Assembly (NCBI GenBank): GCA_035504175.1
Contig: DATJSJ010000032.1
Span: forward strand, 1-28,570
From: DATJSJ01 sp035504175
GTDB taxonomy: Bacteria > Pseudomonadota > Alphaproteobacteria > Acetobacterales > Acetobacteraceae
Direction: 5' to 3'
Length of the DNA stretch: 28,570 nucleotides
Shown one piece after another: positions 15,702 through 23,818 of this stretch. Position numbers and translations under genes: made by a program. Position 1 is the first letter of the stretch. Each line of letters starts with the position of its first letter. The notes beneath the pieces were generated by a model, which was not told the origin of the DNA, ran no database searches, and saw only the letters and a program-made list of their open reading frames with translations.

Positions 15702-15758
15702 CACGACCCCCTTGCAATCCTCGAATTCGAGCGGCGTCAAGTTGGTAGCATCCGCCGG

Positions 15759-15833
15759 GTAAGGCAAAAAAGGAAGAGCAGAGGGCTCCGCCCTCTGCAC
15801 TCCCGCCAAAGGGCAGTCGCCCTTTGGAAACCC
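15759..15833 (-). repeat. Intergenic double-hairpin repeat, copy B, ending in a terminator
   Basis: Read on the minus strand from the dihydroorotase stop, it has the same hairpin 1 as copy A (CCAAAGGGC / GCCCTTTGG, 15806-15827). Hairpin 2 follows with a 9-bp stem, GCAGAGGGC / GCCCTCTGC (15778-15798), then TCTTCC and TTTTTT (15766-15771) and the CCTTAC edge (15759-15764). The hairpin plus T-tract should terminate transcription leaving the dihydroorotase gene. Confidence 0.85.
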
Positions 15834-15838
15834 GTTAC

Positions 15839-17155
15839 TTAGGCAAATCGGACTAACCGGCCCCGCGGCTCGCCGGGCACCGCCCCATCGCTCATCACCG
15901 CCACGCCGCGCACAATCGTTGCCACCGGCCAGCCCAGCACACTCACCCCGTCGAAGGGTGTCCAGCCGCAAGGCGAGACCAACGCCGCTGCCTCGATCCG
16001 CTGCCGGCGCCGCATATCCACCAACGTGAAATCGGCGTCGTAACCGGCAACCAGCCGCCCCTTGCCCACCACGCCATAGACGCGAGCGGGACCGGCACTC
16101 ATCAGATCGACCACCCGCCCGAGCGACAGACGCCCGGCATTGACGTGATCCAGCATCAACGGCACCAGCGTCTGCACGCCGGTCAGGCCCGCCGCCGTTT
16201 CCGGCCAGGGCCGCTCCTTCGCCGCGCGCGGATGCGGCGCATGGTCCGAGCCGATCGTGTCCACCCGCCCATCCCGCACCGCCGCCCACGCGGCCTCACG
16301 GTGCCGGGCCTCCCGGATCGGCGGGTTCATCACCGCAAACCCGCCCAGCCGCTCGTAGCATTCGGGCGCAACCTGGGTCAGGTGATTGACCAGCACCTCG
16401 ACCGTCGCGATCGATCGATGATCGCGCAGCCAGTCGAGTTCCTCGGCCGTCGACACGTGCACGATGTGCGCCGGCCGCCTGGTCTTCTCGGCCAGCCCGA
16501 CGATCCGGCGCGTGCCCAGGAAGGCGCACTCCTCATCCCGCCATTCCATATGACGGGCAAAGGGCTCGCCGGCGTGGAACAGCGCGCGGCGTTCGCGCAG
16601 GCGGTATTCGTCCTCGCTGTGATAGGCGACGCGCCGTCGCCCGGATCGCATCACCCGCTCGAGCGAGGCATCATCTTCGACCAGCAGGTTGCCGGTGGTG
16701 CTGCCGGCGAAGACCTTGATGCCGCAGACGCCGGGTTCGGTCTCGAGCGCGCCGAGGCTGTCGGCGTTGTCTTTCGTGGCGCCGACATAAAGCCCGATAT
16801 CGCACCACGCCGCCGTCCCGGCGTGGGCGCGTTTGGCCGCAAGCGAGGCCGCATCGATCACCGGCGGCGAGGTATTCGGCATATCGAACACGGCGGTCAG
16901 TCCGCCGAGCACGGCGCCGCGTGTGCCGGTCTCGATCGTCTCGACGGACGGATCGCCCGGATCCCGGAAGTGCACGTGCGGATCGATCAGTCCCGGCAGC
17001 ACGTGCAATCCGCGCGCATCGAAGATGTCTGCCGCATCCGCAGTGCCAGGAATGCCGAGCGCCGCGATCCGCCCGTCCCTGACTCCGACGTTGAGCACTT
17101 CCTCCCCCCAAGGAAGCACGCAGTGTCCGTCTCGAATAATGAGATCGTACCGCAT
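15839..17155 (-). CDS. pyrC: Dihydroorotase, type I, or a related cyclic amidohydrolase (438 aa)
   Basis: Dihydroorotase closes carbamoyl-aspartate to dihydroorotate in pyrimidine synthesis. The binuclear zinc site is complete: His60-x-His62 in DPHVHFRDPG, Lys147 (to be carboxylated) in GIKVFAGSTTGN, His179 in YHSEDE, His233 in HIVHVST, and Asp304 in IGSDHAPHP. FDMPNTSPP and the Asn of VMNPPIR are also typical. AGAGGACC precedes the ATG. Allantoinases and other members share the metal motif, so the exact reaction is probable rather than certain. No other pyr gene is nearby; instead it lies between an asparagine synthase and a glycosyltransferase gene, flanked on both sides by copies of the hairpin repeat. 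Confidence 0.88.
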   Translation of the reverse strand: MRYDLIIRDGHCVLPWGEEVLNVGVRDGRIAALGIPGTADAADIFDARGLHVLPGLIDPHVHFRDPGDPSVETIETGTRGAVLGGLTAVFDMPNTSPPVIDAASLAAKRAHAGTAAWCDIGLYVGATKDNADSLGALETEPGVCGIKVFAGSTTGNLLVEDDASLERVMRSGRRRVAYHSEDEYRLRERRALFHAGEPFARHMEWRDEECAFLGTRRIVGLAEKTRRPAHIVHVSTAEELDWLRDHRSIATVEVLVNHLTQVAPECYERLGGFAVMNPPIREARHREAAWAAVRDGRVDTIGSDHAPHPRAAKERPWPETAAGLTGVQTLVPLMLDHVNAGRLSLGRVVDLMSAGPARVYGVVGKGRLVAGYDADFTLVDMRRRQRIEAAALVSPCGWTPFDGVSVLGWPVATIVRGVAVMSDGAVPGEPRGRLVRFA

Positions 17156-17177
17156 CTGCGGTCCTCTTCTGTGATGC

Positions 17178-17249
17178 GGGTCCGGGGCCGCCGGCCCCGG
17201 CGGGGTCAGGGGCAGAGCCCCTGTCTGTCTTTCTTTCTTCCTTCCTTAC
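17178..17249 (+). repeat. Intergenic double-hairpin repeat, diverged copy C
   Basis: Hairpin 1 is CCGGGGCC / GGCCCCGG (17182-17189, 17193-17200). Hairpin 2 is CAGGGGC / GCCCCTG with an AGA loop (17207-17213, 17217-17223), and a long pyrimidine tail ends in CCTTAC (17244-17249). The architecture and edge match copies A and B, but the stem sequences differ. The edge contains, in antisense, the TAA stop of the asparagine synthase gene. Confidence 0.7.
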
Positions 17250-19009
17250 TGCGCCGCCAAAGTCTCGAACACATCCCCCGCCGGCATCAGTCCGAGCACA
17301 TGCCGCCGGTGCCACAGCGCATAGAACAGCAGCGTCCATGCCGCGAACCCCCGGTGCCGTCCCGGCAGCGCCCGGAACAGCGCCTCGACCCGTTCCGGCC
17401 GCGCGATCTCCGCGATACCCGGTTGGGCGGCGACCAGCGGCCCGAGGCGTTCCTTGACCTCCTCGATCCAGGTTCCCACCGGCACGGTGAAGCCTTGTTT
17501 GCGCGCGAAGGGTTGCGCCGCCGGCAGGTGTTTTTCCAGCCATCGGCGCAGGATCCACTTGCCGCGTTCCTCGCGCACTTTCAGCCGATCCGGAAGGCGA
17601 AACACCGCCGAGGCGACGCCGCGGTCGACGAAGGGTGTGCGGCCTTCGACGCCGTGCGCCATCAGGCAGCGGTCGAGTTTCAGCAGCAGGTCGTGCGGCA
17701 GCCAGTCGGCGATATCGGTGGCCTGGGCGACCTGCAGCCGGGACCGTCCGCCGTTGGCCGCGGCCGATTCGGCGCTGCCGATGCCGTCCCGCCAGCCGGC
17801 CGGGCGCGTGCGCAGCACGTCGAGCCGGTCGAACGTGCCGCGGCCGCGCATGACGCGGCCGCCCATCCACCAGGGCCGCGTCGCGCTGCGGTAGCGGCCG
17901 TAGCCGGCGAGCATTTCGTCGCCGCCCTCGCCGCACAGCACGACCTTCACATCCTGCCGCGCCCGGCGGGCGAGGAACCAGGTCGGAATGATCGCGTAGT
18001 CGGCCGCCGGGTCGTCCATGCAGGCGACGATTTCCGGCAAGTGGCGCCAGACCATGTCGCGGGTGATTTCGATGCATTCGTGCCGGGCGCCGGCGGCGCG
18101 GGCGATGGTCGCGGCGCGTTCGCGCTCGTCGGCGGCGCCGGGCGCGTCGAACCCGGCGGTGAAGGCGAGCACCGGCGCATTGTTCAGTCGCGCCATCAGG
18201 CCGAGCAGGCTGGCGCTGTCGACGCCGCCGGAGAGGAACATGCCGTAGGGCACGTCGCTGCGTTGGTGCAACTCGACGCTTTCGGCGAGCGCGCGGTCGA
18301 GGCGCTCGAGTGCCTCATCCTCGTCCACCGGTTCCTCGCCGCCCTCGGGCAGGGCCGCGAGGCGGCGGCGCTCGACAACGTGACCGTCGGCCAGGACGAG
18401 CGTCTCGCCGGGCAGCACGCGGGTGATGCCGGGGAAGATGGTCTCGGCGCCGGTGGTGAACTGGAGCTGCAGCAACTCCTCGCGTGCCCCTGCCCGAACG
18501 CTGCGCGGCACGAGCCCGGCGGCGAGCAGGGCTTGCGGCTCGGAGGCGAAGGCGAGCCCGCCGGCGATCTCGCCCAGATAGAGTGGCTTGATGCCGAACG
18601 GATCGCGCGTCAGCGTCACGGTGCGGGCAGCGCGCTCGTGGATCGCGATCGCGAACATCCCGCGTAGCTCGTCCATGTAATGCTGCGGGTCGCGCAGCCA
18701 GAGGTGCAGCGGCGGCTCGCAGTCGCTGGCGGTGGCGAAGCGGACGTCGGGCAGCAGGTCGTAGAGCTCCCGGTAATTGTAGATCTCGCCATTGGCGACC
18801 AGCGCCGCCGGGCCGGCAAAGAGCGGCTGGTCGCCGCCGGCGAGATCGATGATGGCGAGCCGGCGGTGTACCAATGCGACGCGCCCGACCGCGGCGTGGC
18901 CGGCGCCATCCGGGCCGCGATGCGCGAGCGCATCGGACAGCGCCTGCAACGTCGCAACGTCGGGCGGCGGCGAGCCGGGGCCAAGCACCAGGCCGGCGAT
19001 GCCACACAT
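17246..19009 (-). CDS. asnB: Asparagine synthase, glutamine-hydrolysing (587 aa)
   Basis: The start is fixed by the sequence MCGIAG: Cys2 must be N-terminal after Met removal to serve as the glutaminase nucleophile. The glutaminase domain (1 to about 200) shows HRRLAIIDL and ANGEIYNY. The synthetase domain carries the ATP pyrophosphatase loop SGGVDS (260-265) and the LCGEGGDEMLAGYGRY segment. It uses glutamine and ATP to amidate aspartate, or in cell-surface loci possibly a uronic acid of a polysaccharide. The ATG overlaps the stop of the upstream glycosyltransferase by one base (TGATG), so translation is coupled. This context favours a glycan-related amidotransferase role, by inference. Confidence 0.92.
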   Translation of the reverse strand: MCGIAGLVLGPGSPPPDVATLQALSDALAHRGPDGAGHAAVGRVALVHRRLAIIDLAGGDQPLFAGPAALVANGEIYNYRELYDLLPDVRFATASDCEPPLHLWLRDPQHYMDELRGMFAIAIHERAARTVTLTRDPFGIKPLYLGEIAGGLAFASEPQALLAAGLVPRSVRAGAREELLQLQFTTGAETIFPGITRVLPGETLVLADGHVVERRRLAALPEGGEEPVDEDEALERLDRALAESVELHQRSDVPYGMFLSGGVDSASLLGLMARLNNAPVLAFTAGFDAPGAADERERAATIARAAGARHECIEITRDMVWRHLPEIVACMDDPAADYAIIPTWFLARRARQDVKVVLCGEGGDEMLAGYGRYRSATRPWWMGGRVMRGRGTFDRLDVLRTRPAGWRDGIGSAESAAANGGRSRLQVAQATDIADWLPHDLLLKLDRCLMAHGVEGRTPFVDRGVASAVFRLPDRLKVREERGKWILRRWLEKHLPAAQPFARKQGFTVPVGTWIEEVKERLGPLVAAQPGIAEIARPERVEALFRALPGRHRGFAAWTLLFYALWHRRHVLGLMPAGDVFETLAAQ

Positions 19010-20025
19010 CAGCGCCGGACCAACCGCTGCAGCAGGTCGCGCCACGCGGCGACCACCGGGCGCTCCGCGAACTCCGCCTGCCAACGCAGGCGGCCGGCGG
19101 CAGCGAGGCGGGCCGCGAGCCTGGCATCAGCGAGCAGCGTGCCGATCGCCTGCGCCAGCGCCGGTGGATTTTCCACCGCGACGAGGAGTCCGTCCTCATC
19201 CGGGCGCAGCAATTCACGCGGCCCTTCCGCCGCGGCGGCGACCACCGGGCGGCCGGCGGACCAGGCTTCGATCACCGCGTTGCCGAGCGGCTCCTGCCGC
19301 GACGGGCAGACGAACACGTCGCAGGCGGCGAGCAGCGCGGCGGTGTCGTGCCGCCATCCGGGCAGCATGACCCGCGCCGCGACGCCCTCTTGCCGCGCGA
19401 TCGCCTCCAGCGCCGGCCGTTCCGGGCCCTCGCCGGCGATCAGCAGTCGCGCGTCAGGAAGCGACGGCAGGGCACGGATAAGGAGGTCGAATCCCTTGTT
19501 CCGGTGCAGCCGCCCCAGCGCCAGCACCAGGCGCCCTTCGCCTGCCGCGTCCGTCGCCGGGGCGGCGCCGGCCATGTCGGGGACGAAGTTCGGCAGGTGG
19601 TGCACGCGTGCCGCGGGCCAGCCCTGGCGGGTGATCCAGCTGACCAGGCCGACCGTGTTGGCGATCAGGTGGTCGCAGCGGCGGAAATAGGCGATGTCAT
19701 AGTAGCCGCCTAGCCGCCCGGCAGTGACCCAGTCGCCGCGGCAGAGGAAGCGGGCGGCACGGCTCATCCAGGCGATGGCGATGTGCGGGGCGAAGCGCCG
19801 CAATTCGGTGGCGAGGCGTCGGCGGGTCATGAAGTCGAGGGGACCGCCGAATCCAAGCTGAACCGGCGCGAGCCCGGCCGCGGCAAGGCGCGCCGCGCGC
19901 GGCGCATCGTTGCGGATCACCGGCAGCACGGCGTCGCCGGCGCGGGCCAGCGCGATGGAAAGCCGTTCGAAGAACAGTTCGGCGCCGCCGGAGGGGGCGC
20001 CGGCCATCACCTGGGCCACCCTCAT
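19009..20025 (-). CDS. GT4-family glycosyltransferase (338 aa)
   Basis: This GT-B enzyme has an N-terminal MRVAQVMAGAPSGGAELFFERLSIAL start. The donor domain contains LVLALGRLHRNKGFDLLIRALPSL, LLIAGEGPERPALE, VMLPGWRHDTAALLAACDVFVCPSRQEPLGNAVIEAWSAGRPVVA (the E-x7-E region) and a final helical tail. The ATG at 20025 is chosen because the conserved Rossmann strand begins there; an ATG 22 codons upstream would add HHTGGRWISD-type sequence with no equivalent in the family. It is translationally coupled to asnB. With the GT9 gene 121 bp upstream it suggests LPS core or capsule assembly. The sugar and acceptor are unknown. Confidence 0.9.
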   Translation of the reverse strand: MRVAQVMAGAPSGGAELFFERLSIALARAGDAVLPVIRNDAPRAARLAAAGLAPVQLGFGGPLDFMTRRRLATELRRFAPHIAIAWMSRAARFLCRGDWVTAGRLGGYYDIAYFRRCDHLIANTVGLVSWITRQGWPAARVHHLPNFVPDMAGAAPATDAAGEGRLVLALGRLHRNKGFDLLIRALPSLPDARLLIAGEGPERPALEAIARQEGVAARVMLPGWRHDTAALLAACDVFVCPSRQEPLGNAVIEAWSAGRPVVAAAAEGPRELLRPDEDGLLVAVENPPALAQAIGTLLADARLAARLAAAGRLRWQAEFAERPVVAAWRDLLQRLVRR

Positions 20026-20146
20026 TCCGGCGCACGCAGGTTTTGCGCCGTCGGATATCCAGCGTCCGCCGGTATGGTGCTGTTCCCGCATGTGGCGGCC
20101 CGGCCACCGATGCGGGCGATGCCCTCGGTCCTTTGGTTCGCCACCA

Positions 20147-21061
20147 TCATGCCGCCGCGGTCAGCCCGGACCCGAGCAGGCGCGTGGCAGCGGCCCGCAC
20201 GAGCTCCACCGGCAGGGCCGTCATCGGCGCGGCGCCGGGCGGGCCGGGCGCCTCGACCGCCGCGGTGCGTCGCCCGGCCGGGGCGTATTCCGCGGCCGGG
20301 GTGGGCCCGAACAGGCCGAGCGTCGGTGCGCCGGCGGCGGCGGCAAGATGCATCAGCCCGGAATCGTTGCCGACGAACAGGGCGCAGCGTGCCAGGCAGG
20401 CCGAGGCCTGCGGCAGGGACAGCCGCCCGCTCAGATCGATCGCCTCCGGCAGCGCCGCGAGGACGGGCGCGCAGAGCCGGCGCTCGGCGGCGCCGGGTCC
20501 GGCAAACACCGCCGCCCGGGCGCCGGGCAGGCCGGCGGCGAGCTCGCGAAAGAGGGCAACGAAGCGATCCGGTGGCCAGATCTTGCCATCCCAGTTGGCG
20601 GTGGGACCGAGCCCGATCACCGGGCCGCCCTCGGGGAGCAGAGTTTCGGCCAAGGCCCGATCCTCGGCATCTGTCCAGGCGACCGGCAGCGGCGGTTGAT
20701 CGAGGCCGAGCGTACCAGCGAGATGGATCAGCCGGTGGCCCGGGCGGCGCCCGCCGCGCATGATGAAGCGCCGCCGCGCCGGCAGCAGCAGGGTGAGCGC
20801 CGAGCCACGCAGGTCGATCGCCAGGTCCCAGACATGGCGCACGGCGGTCGCCCAGAGCTCCAGCCAGTGCAGATCGTAGCGGCGTTTGTCGACGACCAGG
20901 ATGCGGTCGAGGCCGGGCATGCGCTGGAACACGCCCGCCGCCGCCGGACCGCAGGCAATGGTGATGCGGATCCCGGGATGGGTGCACAAGAGGTGGTCGA
21001 GCAGACCGGTGGACAGGACCGCGTCGCCGATCCGGGTCGCCGTGATGAACAGGGCTCGCAT
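20147..21061 (-). CDS. GT9-family (ADP-heptose:LPS heptosyltransferase-like) glycosyltransferase (304 aa)
   Basis: The N-terminus MRALFITATRIGDAVLSTGLLDHL is the typical GT9 opening, with the Gly-Asp that contacts the sugar nucleotide. The C-terminal domain has GLGPTANWDGKIWPPDRFVALF and the hallmark ALFVGNDSGLMHLAAAAGAPTLGLFGPT, in which NDSG and the following His bind ADP-heptose in WaaC/WaaF. The protein is somewhat shorter than classic heptosyltransferases (about 340-350 aa). The start is placed at 21061 because the frame upstream is not conserved. It heads the minus-strand glycan cluster and is divergent from ygfZ, with 94 bp between the start codons. The likely role is adding a heptose-like sugar to an LPS core at the inner-membrane cytoplasmic face. 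Confidence 0.9.
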   Translation of the reverse strand: MRALFITATRIGDAVLSTGLLDHLLCTHPGIRITIACGPAAAGVFQRMPGLDRILVVDKRRYDLHWLELWATAVRHVWDLAIDLRGSALTLLLPARRRFIMRGGRRPGHRLIHLAGTLGLDQPPLPVAWTDAEDRALAETLLPEGGPVIGLGPTANWDGKIWPPDRFVALFRELAAGLPGARAAVFAGPGAAERRLCAPVLAALPEAIDLSGRLSLPQASACLARCALFVGNDSGLMHLAAAAGAPTLGLFGPTPAAEYAPAGRRTAAVEAPGPPGAAPMTALPVELVRAAATRLLGSGLTAAA

Positions 21062-21155
21062 GGACGGCGCCCCGTCTAGCACGGGTCGCCGCGTCGCGCG
21101 CCAGAGCGGCTGTTCCCGCTTGCCCCGCGTTCCGGCGGGACCACATCGTCCGATT

Positions 21156-21968
21156 GTGAGCAAACGTGCGCATCTGGCCGACCGGGCGGTGCTGGCCGTG
21201 GCCGGCGAGGATCGAGTGGCATTCCTGCAGGGCCTAGTGTCGAACGACGTCGCGGAGGCACGGCCGGGCCGCGACGTCTGGGCGGCCCTGCTGACGCCGC
21301 AGGGCAAATGGCTGGCCGACTTCTTCATCGTCGACGACGGCAACCGCCTGCTGCTGGATTGCGAGGCGGGCCAAGCGGCGATGATCGCGCAGCGACTCGG
21401 CCGGTATCGGCTGCGCGCCCGGGTCGCGATCGAACCGACGCCGCTCCGCGTCCATGTCGCCTGGGGCGGACCGGCTCCGGACGATCCCGAGGCGGTGGTC
21501 GATCCACGTCTTACCGAGGCCGGTTGGCGCGTTCGCACATCGTCCGGAGTGCCGACCACCGCCGACGCGGCCGATTACGACCGACACCGCCTGGCGCTCG
21601 GCCTGCCGGACGGATCGCGCGACCTCGAGGCGGAGAAGACGGTGCTGCTGGAGGCAGGGTTCGACGAGCTCGGCGGCATCTCCTGGAGCAAGGGCTGTTA
21701 CATGGGGCAGGAGCTCACGGCCCGCACGCGCTATCGCGGCTTGATCAAGCGGCGCCTCGTGCCCGTGGCGCTGGAGCGGGCGCCAGTGCCGGCCCCGGGA
21801 ACTCCGGTGACGGCGGAAGGTGTGGAGGTGGGGACGCTGCGCTCAGGCCGCGACGACCGCGCCCTCGCCTCGCTCCGGCTGGATGCGCTGGGGCGGACGC
21901 TCAGCAGTGCCGGCATACCGCTCCGCCCGATCATCCCCGCCTGGATGCGCCTGCCCGAACCGGCCTGA
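21156..21968 (+). CDS. ygfZ: YgfZ/GcvT-like folate-binding protein (270 aa)
   Basis: This is a folate-dependent protein of the GcvT superfamily involved in repair or assembly of certain Fe-S enzymes and in tRNA modification by MiaB. The diagnostic K-G-C-Y-x-G-Q-E motif is present as SKGCYMGQELTAR (residues 178-190, KGCYMGQE at 179-186). The N-terminal RVAFLQGLVSNDV and LLTPQGKWLADFFI segments are also typical. The start is a GTG (21156-21158) giving SKRAHLADR; no strong ribosome site precedes it, so a few codons either way remain possible. The length is normal for alphaproteobacterial members. Confidence 0.9.
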   Translation: MSKRAHLADRAVLAVAGEDRVAFLQGLVSNDVAEARPGRDVWAALLTPQGKWLADFFIVDDGNRLLLDCEAGQAAMIAQRLGRYRLRARVAIEPTPLRVHVAWGGPAPDDPEAVVDPRLTEAGWRVRTSSGVPTTADAADYDRHRLALGLPDGSRDLEAEKTVLLEAGFDELGGISWSKGCYMGQELTARTRYRGLIKRRLVPVALERAPVPAPGTPVTAEGVEVGTLRSGRDDRALASLRLDALGRTLSSAGIPLRPIIPAWMRLPEPA

Positions 21969-22296
21969 TACCACCCGCCACAGCCTTGCCGGCCCACCTC
22001 AGCCTGTGCGGCCGGGCGCCCGCACCGGCAGATTCTCCGGCCCTTTCGGGCCTTCCGCGTTACTGCGGTGCGTCAAGTCCCCTCGTCTTGATCGGATTGT
22101 GGCGTTCCGGGGCCAGGGCAGACGGTGGCATCCGCCAAGCCGCCGAGGGATCGTGGCAACGACGGACCTCGCCTCGGGTCGCGCGGTCGCACGCCTCGCC
22201 CGGTCCGGCTGACAGCCGGCGGCCGCTATCGGCGACCACCGGAGGAGGTCACTCAAGCCGTTCGGAGCGAGAGCGGCGGCAGTGCCGCCGCCCGAT
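21969..22296. other. 328-bp spacer between convergent ygfZ and DUF2076 genes
   Basis: No gene is supported. A short hairpin, GGCCC-TTT-CGGGCC-like, lies near 22037-22050. A strong palindrome described separately lies at 22273-22291. I see no tRNA or mobile-element remnant. Confidence 0.5.
22273..22291 (-). terminator. Perfect 19-bp palindrome after the DUF2076 gene
   Basis: GCGGCGGCA-G-TGCCGCCGC folds to an 8-bp stem with a 3-nt loop, starting 5 nt after the stop codon at 22297. No T-run follows on the minus strand. It may terminate or protect the 3' end of the two-gene transcript. Confidence 0.45.
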
Positions 22297-23160
22297 TCAG
22301 ACGTTGTCGTCCCAGCCGCCGCCGCTGCTGTCCGAATTGTCCCAGCCTGGATCGCCGCCCTGATCGAAGCCGCCCTGGTCGGGGGGCAGGTCCGGCGGCG
22401 CGGCGCCCGGATCGCCGCCGCCCTGGTCGCTGAACACGTCCTGTGACCAGGGTCCGGGGCCCGCGCCGGGATCGGGCGGCGCGCCGCCTGCGGCCCACGG
22501 ATCCGCGCCACCGGAACCGGGAACGTCGGAGCCGTAGTTGTTGATCACCGTGGTCTCGGAGGCCGGGCCGGCAAAGCCGCCGCCGATCCCGCCGCCGCCG
22601 TGGCCGGAGAACATGTCCATCAGCGCGTTGCCGAGCACGACGCCGCCGGCGACCCCGGCGGCGGTGGTCAGCGCGGAGCCGAGAAAGCCGCCGCCCGGGC
22701 GCTGGAACATGCCCGGCTGGTATTGCGGCGGATACTGCGGCGGCGGTGGGCCGTAGCCCGGCTGCCCGTAGCCGGGCTGCTGCGGATAGGCCTGCTGCGA
22801 CCCGGGCGGGGGCGCCGACTGGCCGCCGCCGAACAGCCCGCCGAACAGGCCGCGCGAAGGCTGCTGCGCCGGCTGTGCCGGTGCCGGCGCCTGACGTGCC
22901 TGCTGCAGCTCCCATTCCATCCGGCGCATCCGGTTCTGGGCCTCGGCCAGCGCCGCCTCCTGCACGAAGGCCATCTGGGTGATGCGGTAGCGCGCCTCCG
23001 GGTTCTGCTCGAACTGCTGGCCGATGAACTGGTCGGCCTCGCGATCGATCGGCGGCAGCGCCGGGGGTGACTGGGCACCGCCGGCGAAGCCCGAGGCCGG
23101 CGCCGCGCCGCCGACCCGGGCGACGAAGCGGGCGATAAGGTCGCGTTCCTCGTTGGTCAT
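22297..23160 (-). CDS. DUF2076 domain-containing protein (287 aa)
   Basis: The N-terminal region MTNEERDLIARFVARVG, followed by IDREADQFIGQQFEQNPEARYRITQMAFVQEAALAEAQNRMRRME, matches the DUF2076 pattern. These are periplasmic ligand-binding-sensor-like proteins whose function is not established. A low-complexity Pro/Gln/Gly/Tyr stretch follows (about 92-150). A glycine-rich hydrophobic segment comes next (FLGSALTTAAGVAGGVVLGNALMDMF, about 158-184), and then a long acidic Asp/Gly/Pro-rich C-terminal tail ending WDDNV. There is no signal peptide. Its ATG overlaps the stop of the upstream CoA-binding-protein gene by four bases (ATGA), so the two are coupled. Confidence 0.85.
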   Translation of the reverse strand: MTNEERDLIARFVARVGGAAPASGFAGGAQSPPALPPIDREADQFIGQQFEQNPEARYRITQMAFVQEAALAEAQNRMRRMEWELQQARQAPAPAQPAQQPSRGLFGGLFGGGQSAPPPGSQQAYPQQPGYGQPGYGPPPPQYPPQYQPGMFQRPGGGFLGSALTTAAGVAGGVVLGNALMDMFSGHGGGGIGGGFAGPASETTVINNYGSDVPGSGGADPWAAGGAPPDPGAGPGPWSQDVFSDQGGGDPGAAPPDLPPDQGGFDQGGDPGWDNSDSSGGGWDDNV

Positions 23161-23657
23161 GGTTCCTGTTCCATGTTGCCGGGCCGGATGGCGGCCCCTG
23201 CTCCGTCACCGGCCGGGCCGGGCGCCGCCGCGGCTCGCGTCAGCCCCAGCCGGCCCCATTCGATCTTCGGGCAGCGGTCCATCACCACGGTGAGCCCGGC
23301 CGCCCGCGCCACTTCCGCCGCCGATTCCTCGATCACGCCGAGCTGCATCCAGATCACCCGGGCGCCTAGCTGGATCGCCTCGTGCACCGCCGGCCGGACA
23401 TGCCCGGGGGCGCGGAACAAGTCCACCATCTCAAGCGGCGCCGCCTCCGCCAGGTTCCCGGCGACGCGGCGACCGTGCAGTGACTGTCCCGCGAGCCCGG
23501 GATTGACCGGCACCACATCGTAGCCGTGCGTCAGCAGGAAGGCGAGGACGCGGTTGGAGGGCCGCTCCGGCCGGGCAGATGCGCCGACCAGCGCAATCCG
23601 CCGCACCGCGAGCAGGATGCGGGCGATCTCGGCATCGGTGAGGCGATCGACGGTCAT
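23157..23657 (-). CDS. CoA-binding domain protein, YccU-like (166 aa)
   Basis: This is a single Rossmann-type CoA-binding domain like that in succinyl-CoA synthetase alpha but without a ligase domain. The segments IALVGASARPERPSNRVLAFLLTHGYDVVPVNPG (about 21-54), VDLFRAPGHVRPAVHEAI, GARVIWMQLGV, and the C-terminal VVMDRCPKIEWGRL are characteristic. The physiological role of this family is not established. A short Ala/Gly/Pro tail follows the domain. It is the first gene of a pair with the DUF2076 gene. Confidence 0.88.
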   Translation of the reverse strand: MTVDRLTDAEIARILLAVRRIALVGASARPERPSNRVLAFLLTHGYDVVPVNPGLAGQSLHGRRVAGNLAEAAPLEMVDLFRAPGHVRPAVHEAIQLGARVIWMQLGVIEESAAEVARAAGLTVVMDRCPKIEWGRLGLTRAAAAPGPAGDGAGAAIRPGNMEQEP

Positions 23658-23818
23658 CGCCGGTCAGATGGGAACGGCCGGGGTCGGTGTCCGCCCCCGG
23701 GGAAAGTGTCGTACCGACGCCTTCGACGGCATCGCGGGCGAGCATGCCTGACGGCACGCGGCCGCGGGGTAGGGTCGACGAAGCCGAGCGGGCCGGTGGC
23801 CGGACGCAGCACGACCGT

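Noticed and set aside
15712..15740. TTGACG on the minus strand before the GT4 gene as a -35 box
   Set aside because: At 17 bp spacing the -10 would be TTGCAA, a poor match overlapping the ribosome site, so it is unlikely to be a promoter. The nearby CTCGAATTCGAG palindrome is noted only as a curiosity.
16145..18667. An 840-codon open frame on the plus strand
   Set aside because: It is antisense to the dihydroorotase and asparagine synthase genes and crosses the repeat between them; the sequence is His/Arg/Gln-rich and has no domain.
21969..22296. Possible tRNA or small RNA gene in the spacer
   Set aside because: No cloverleaf, T-loop GTTCGA motif or CCA end was found; only short GC hairpins are present.
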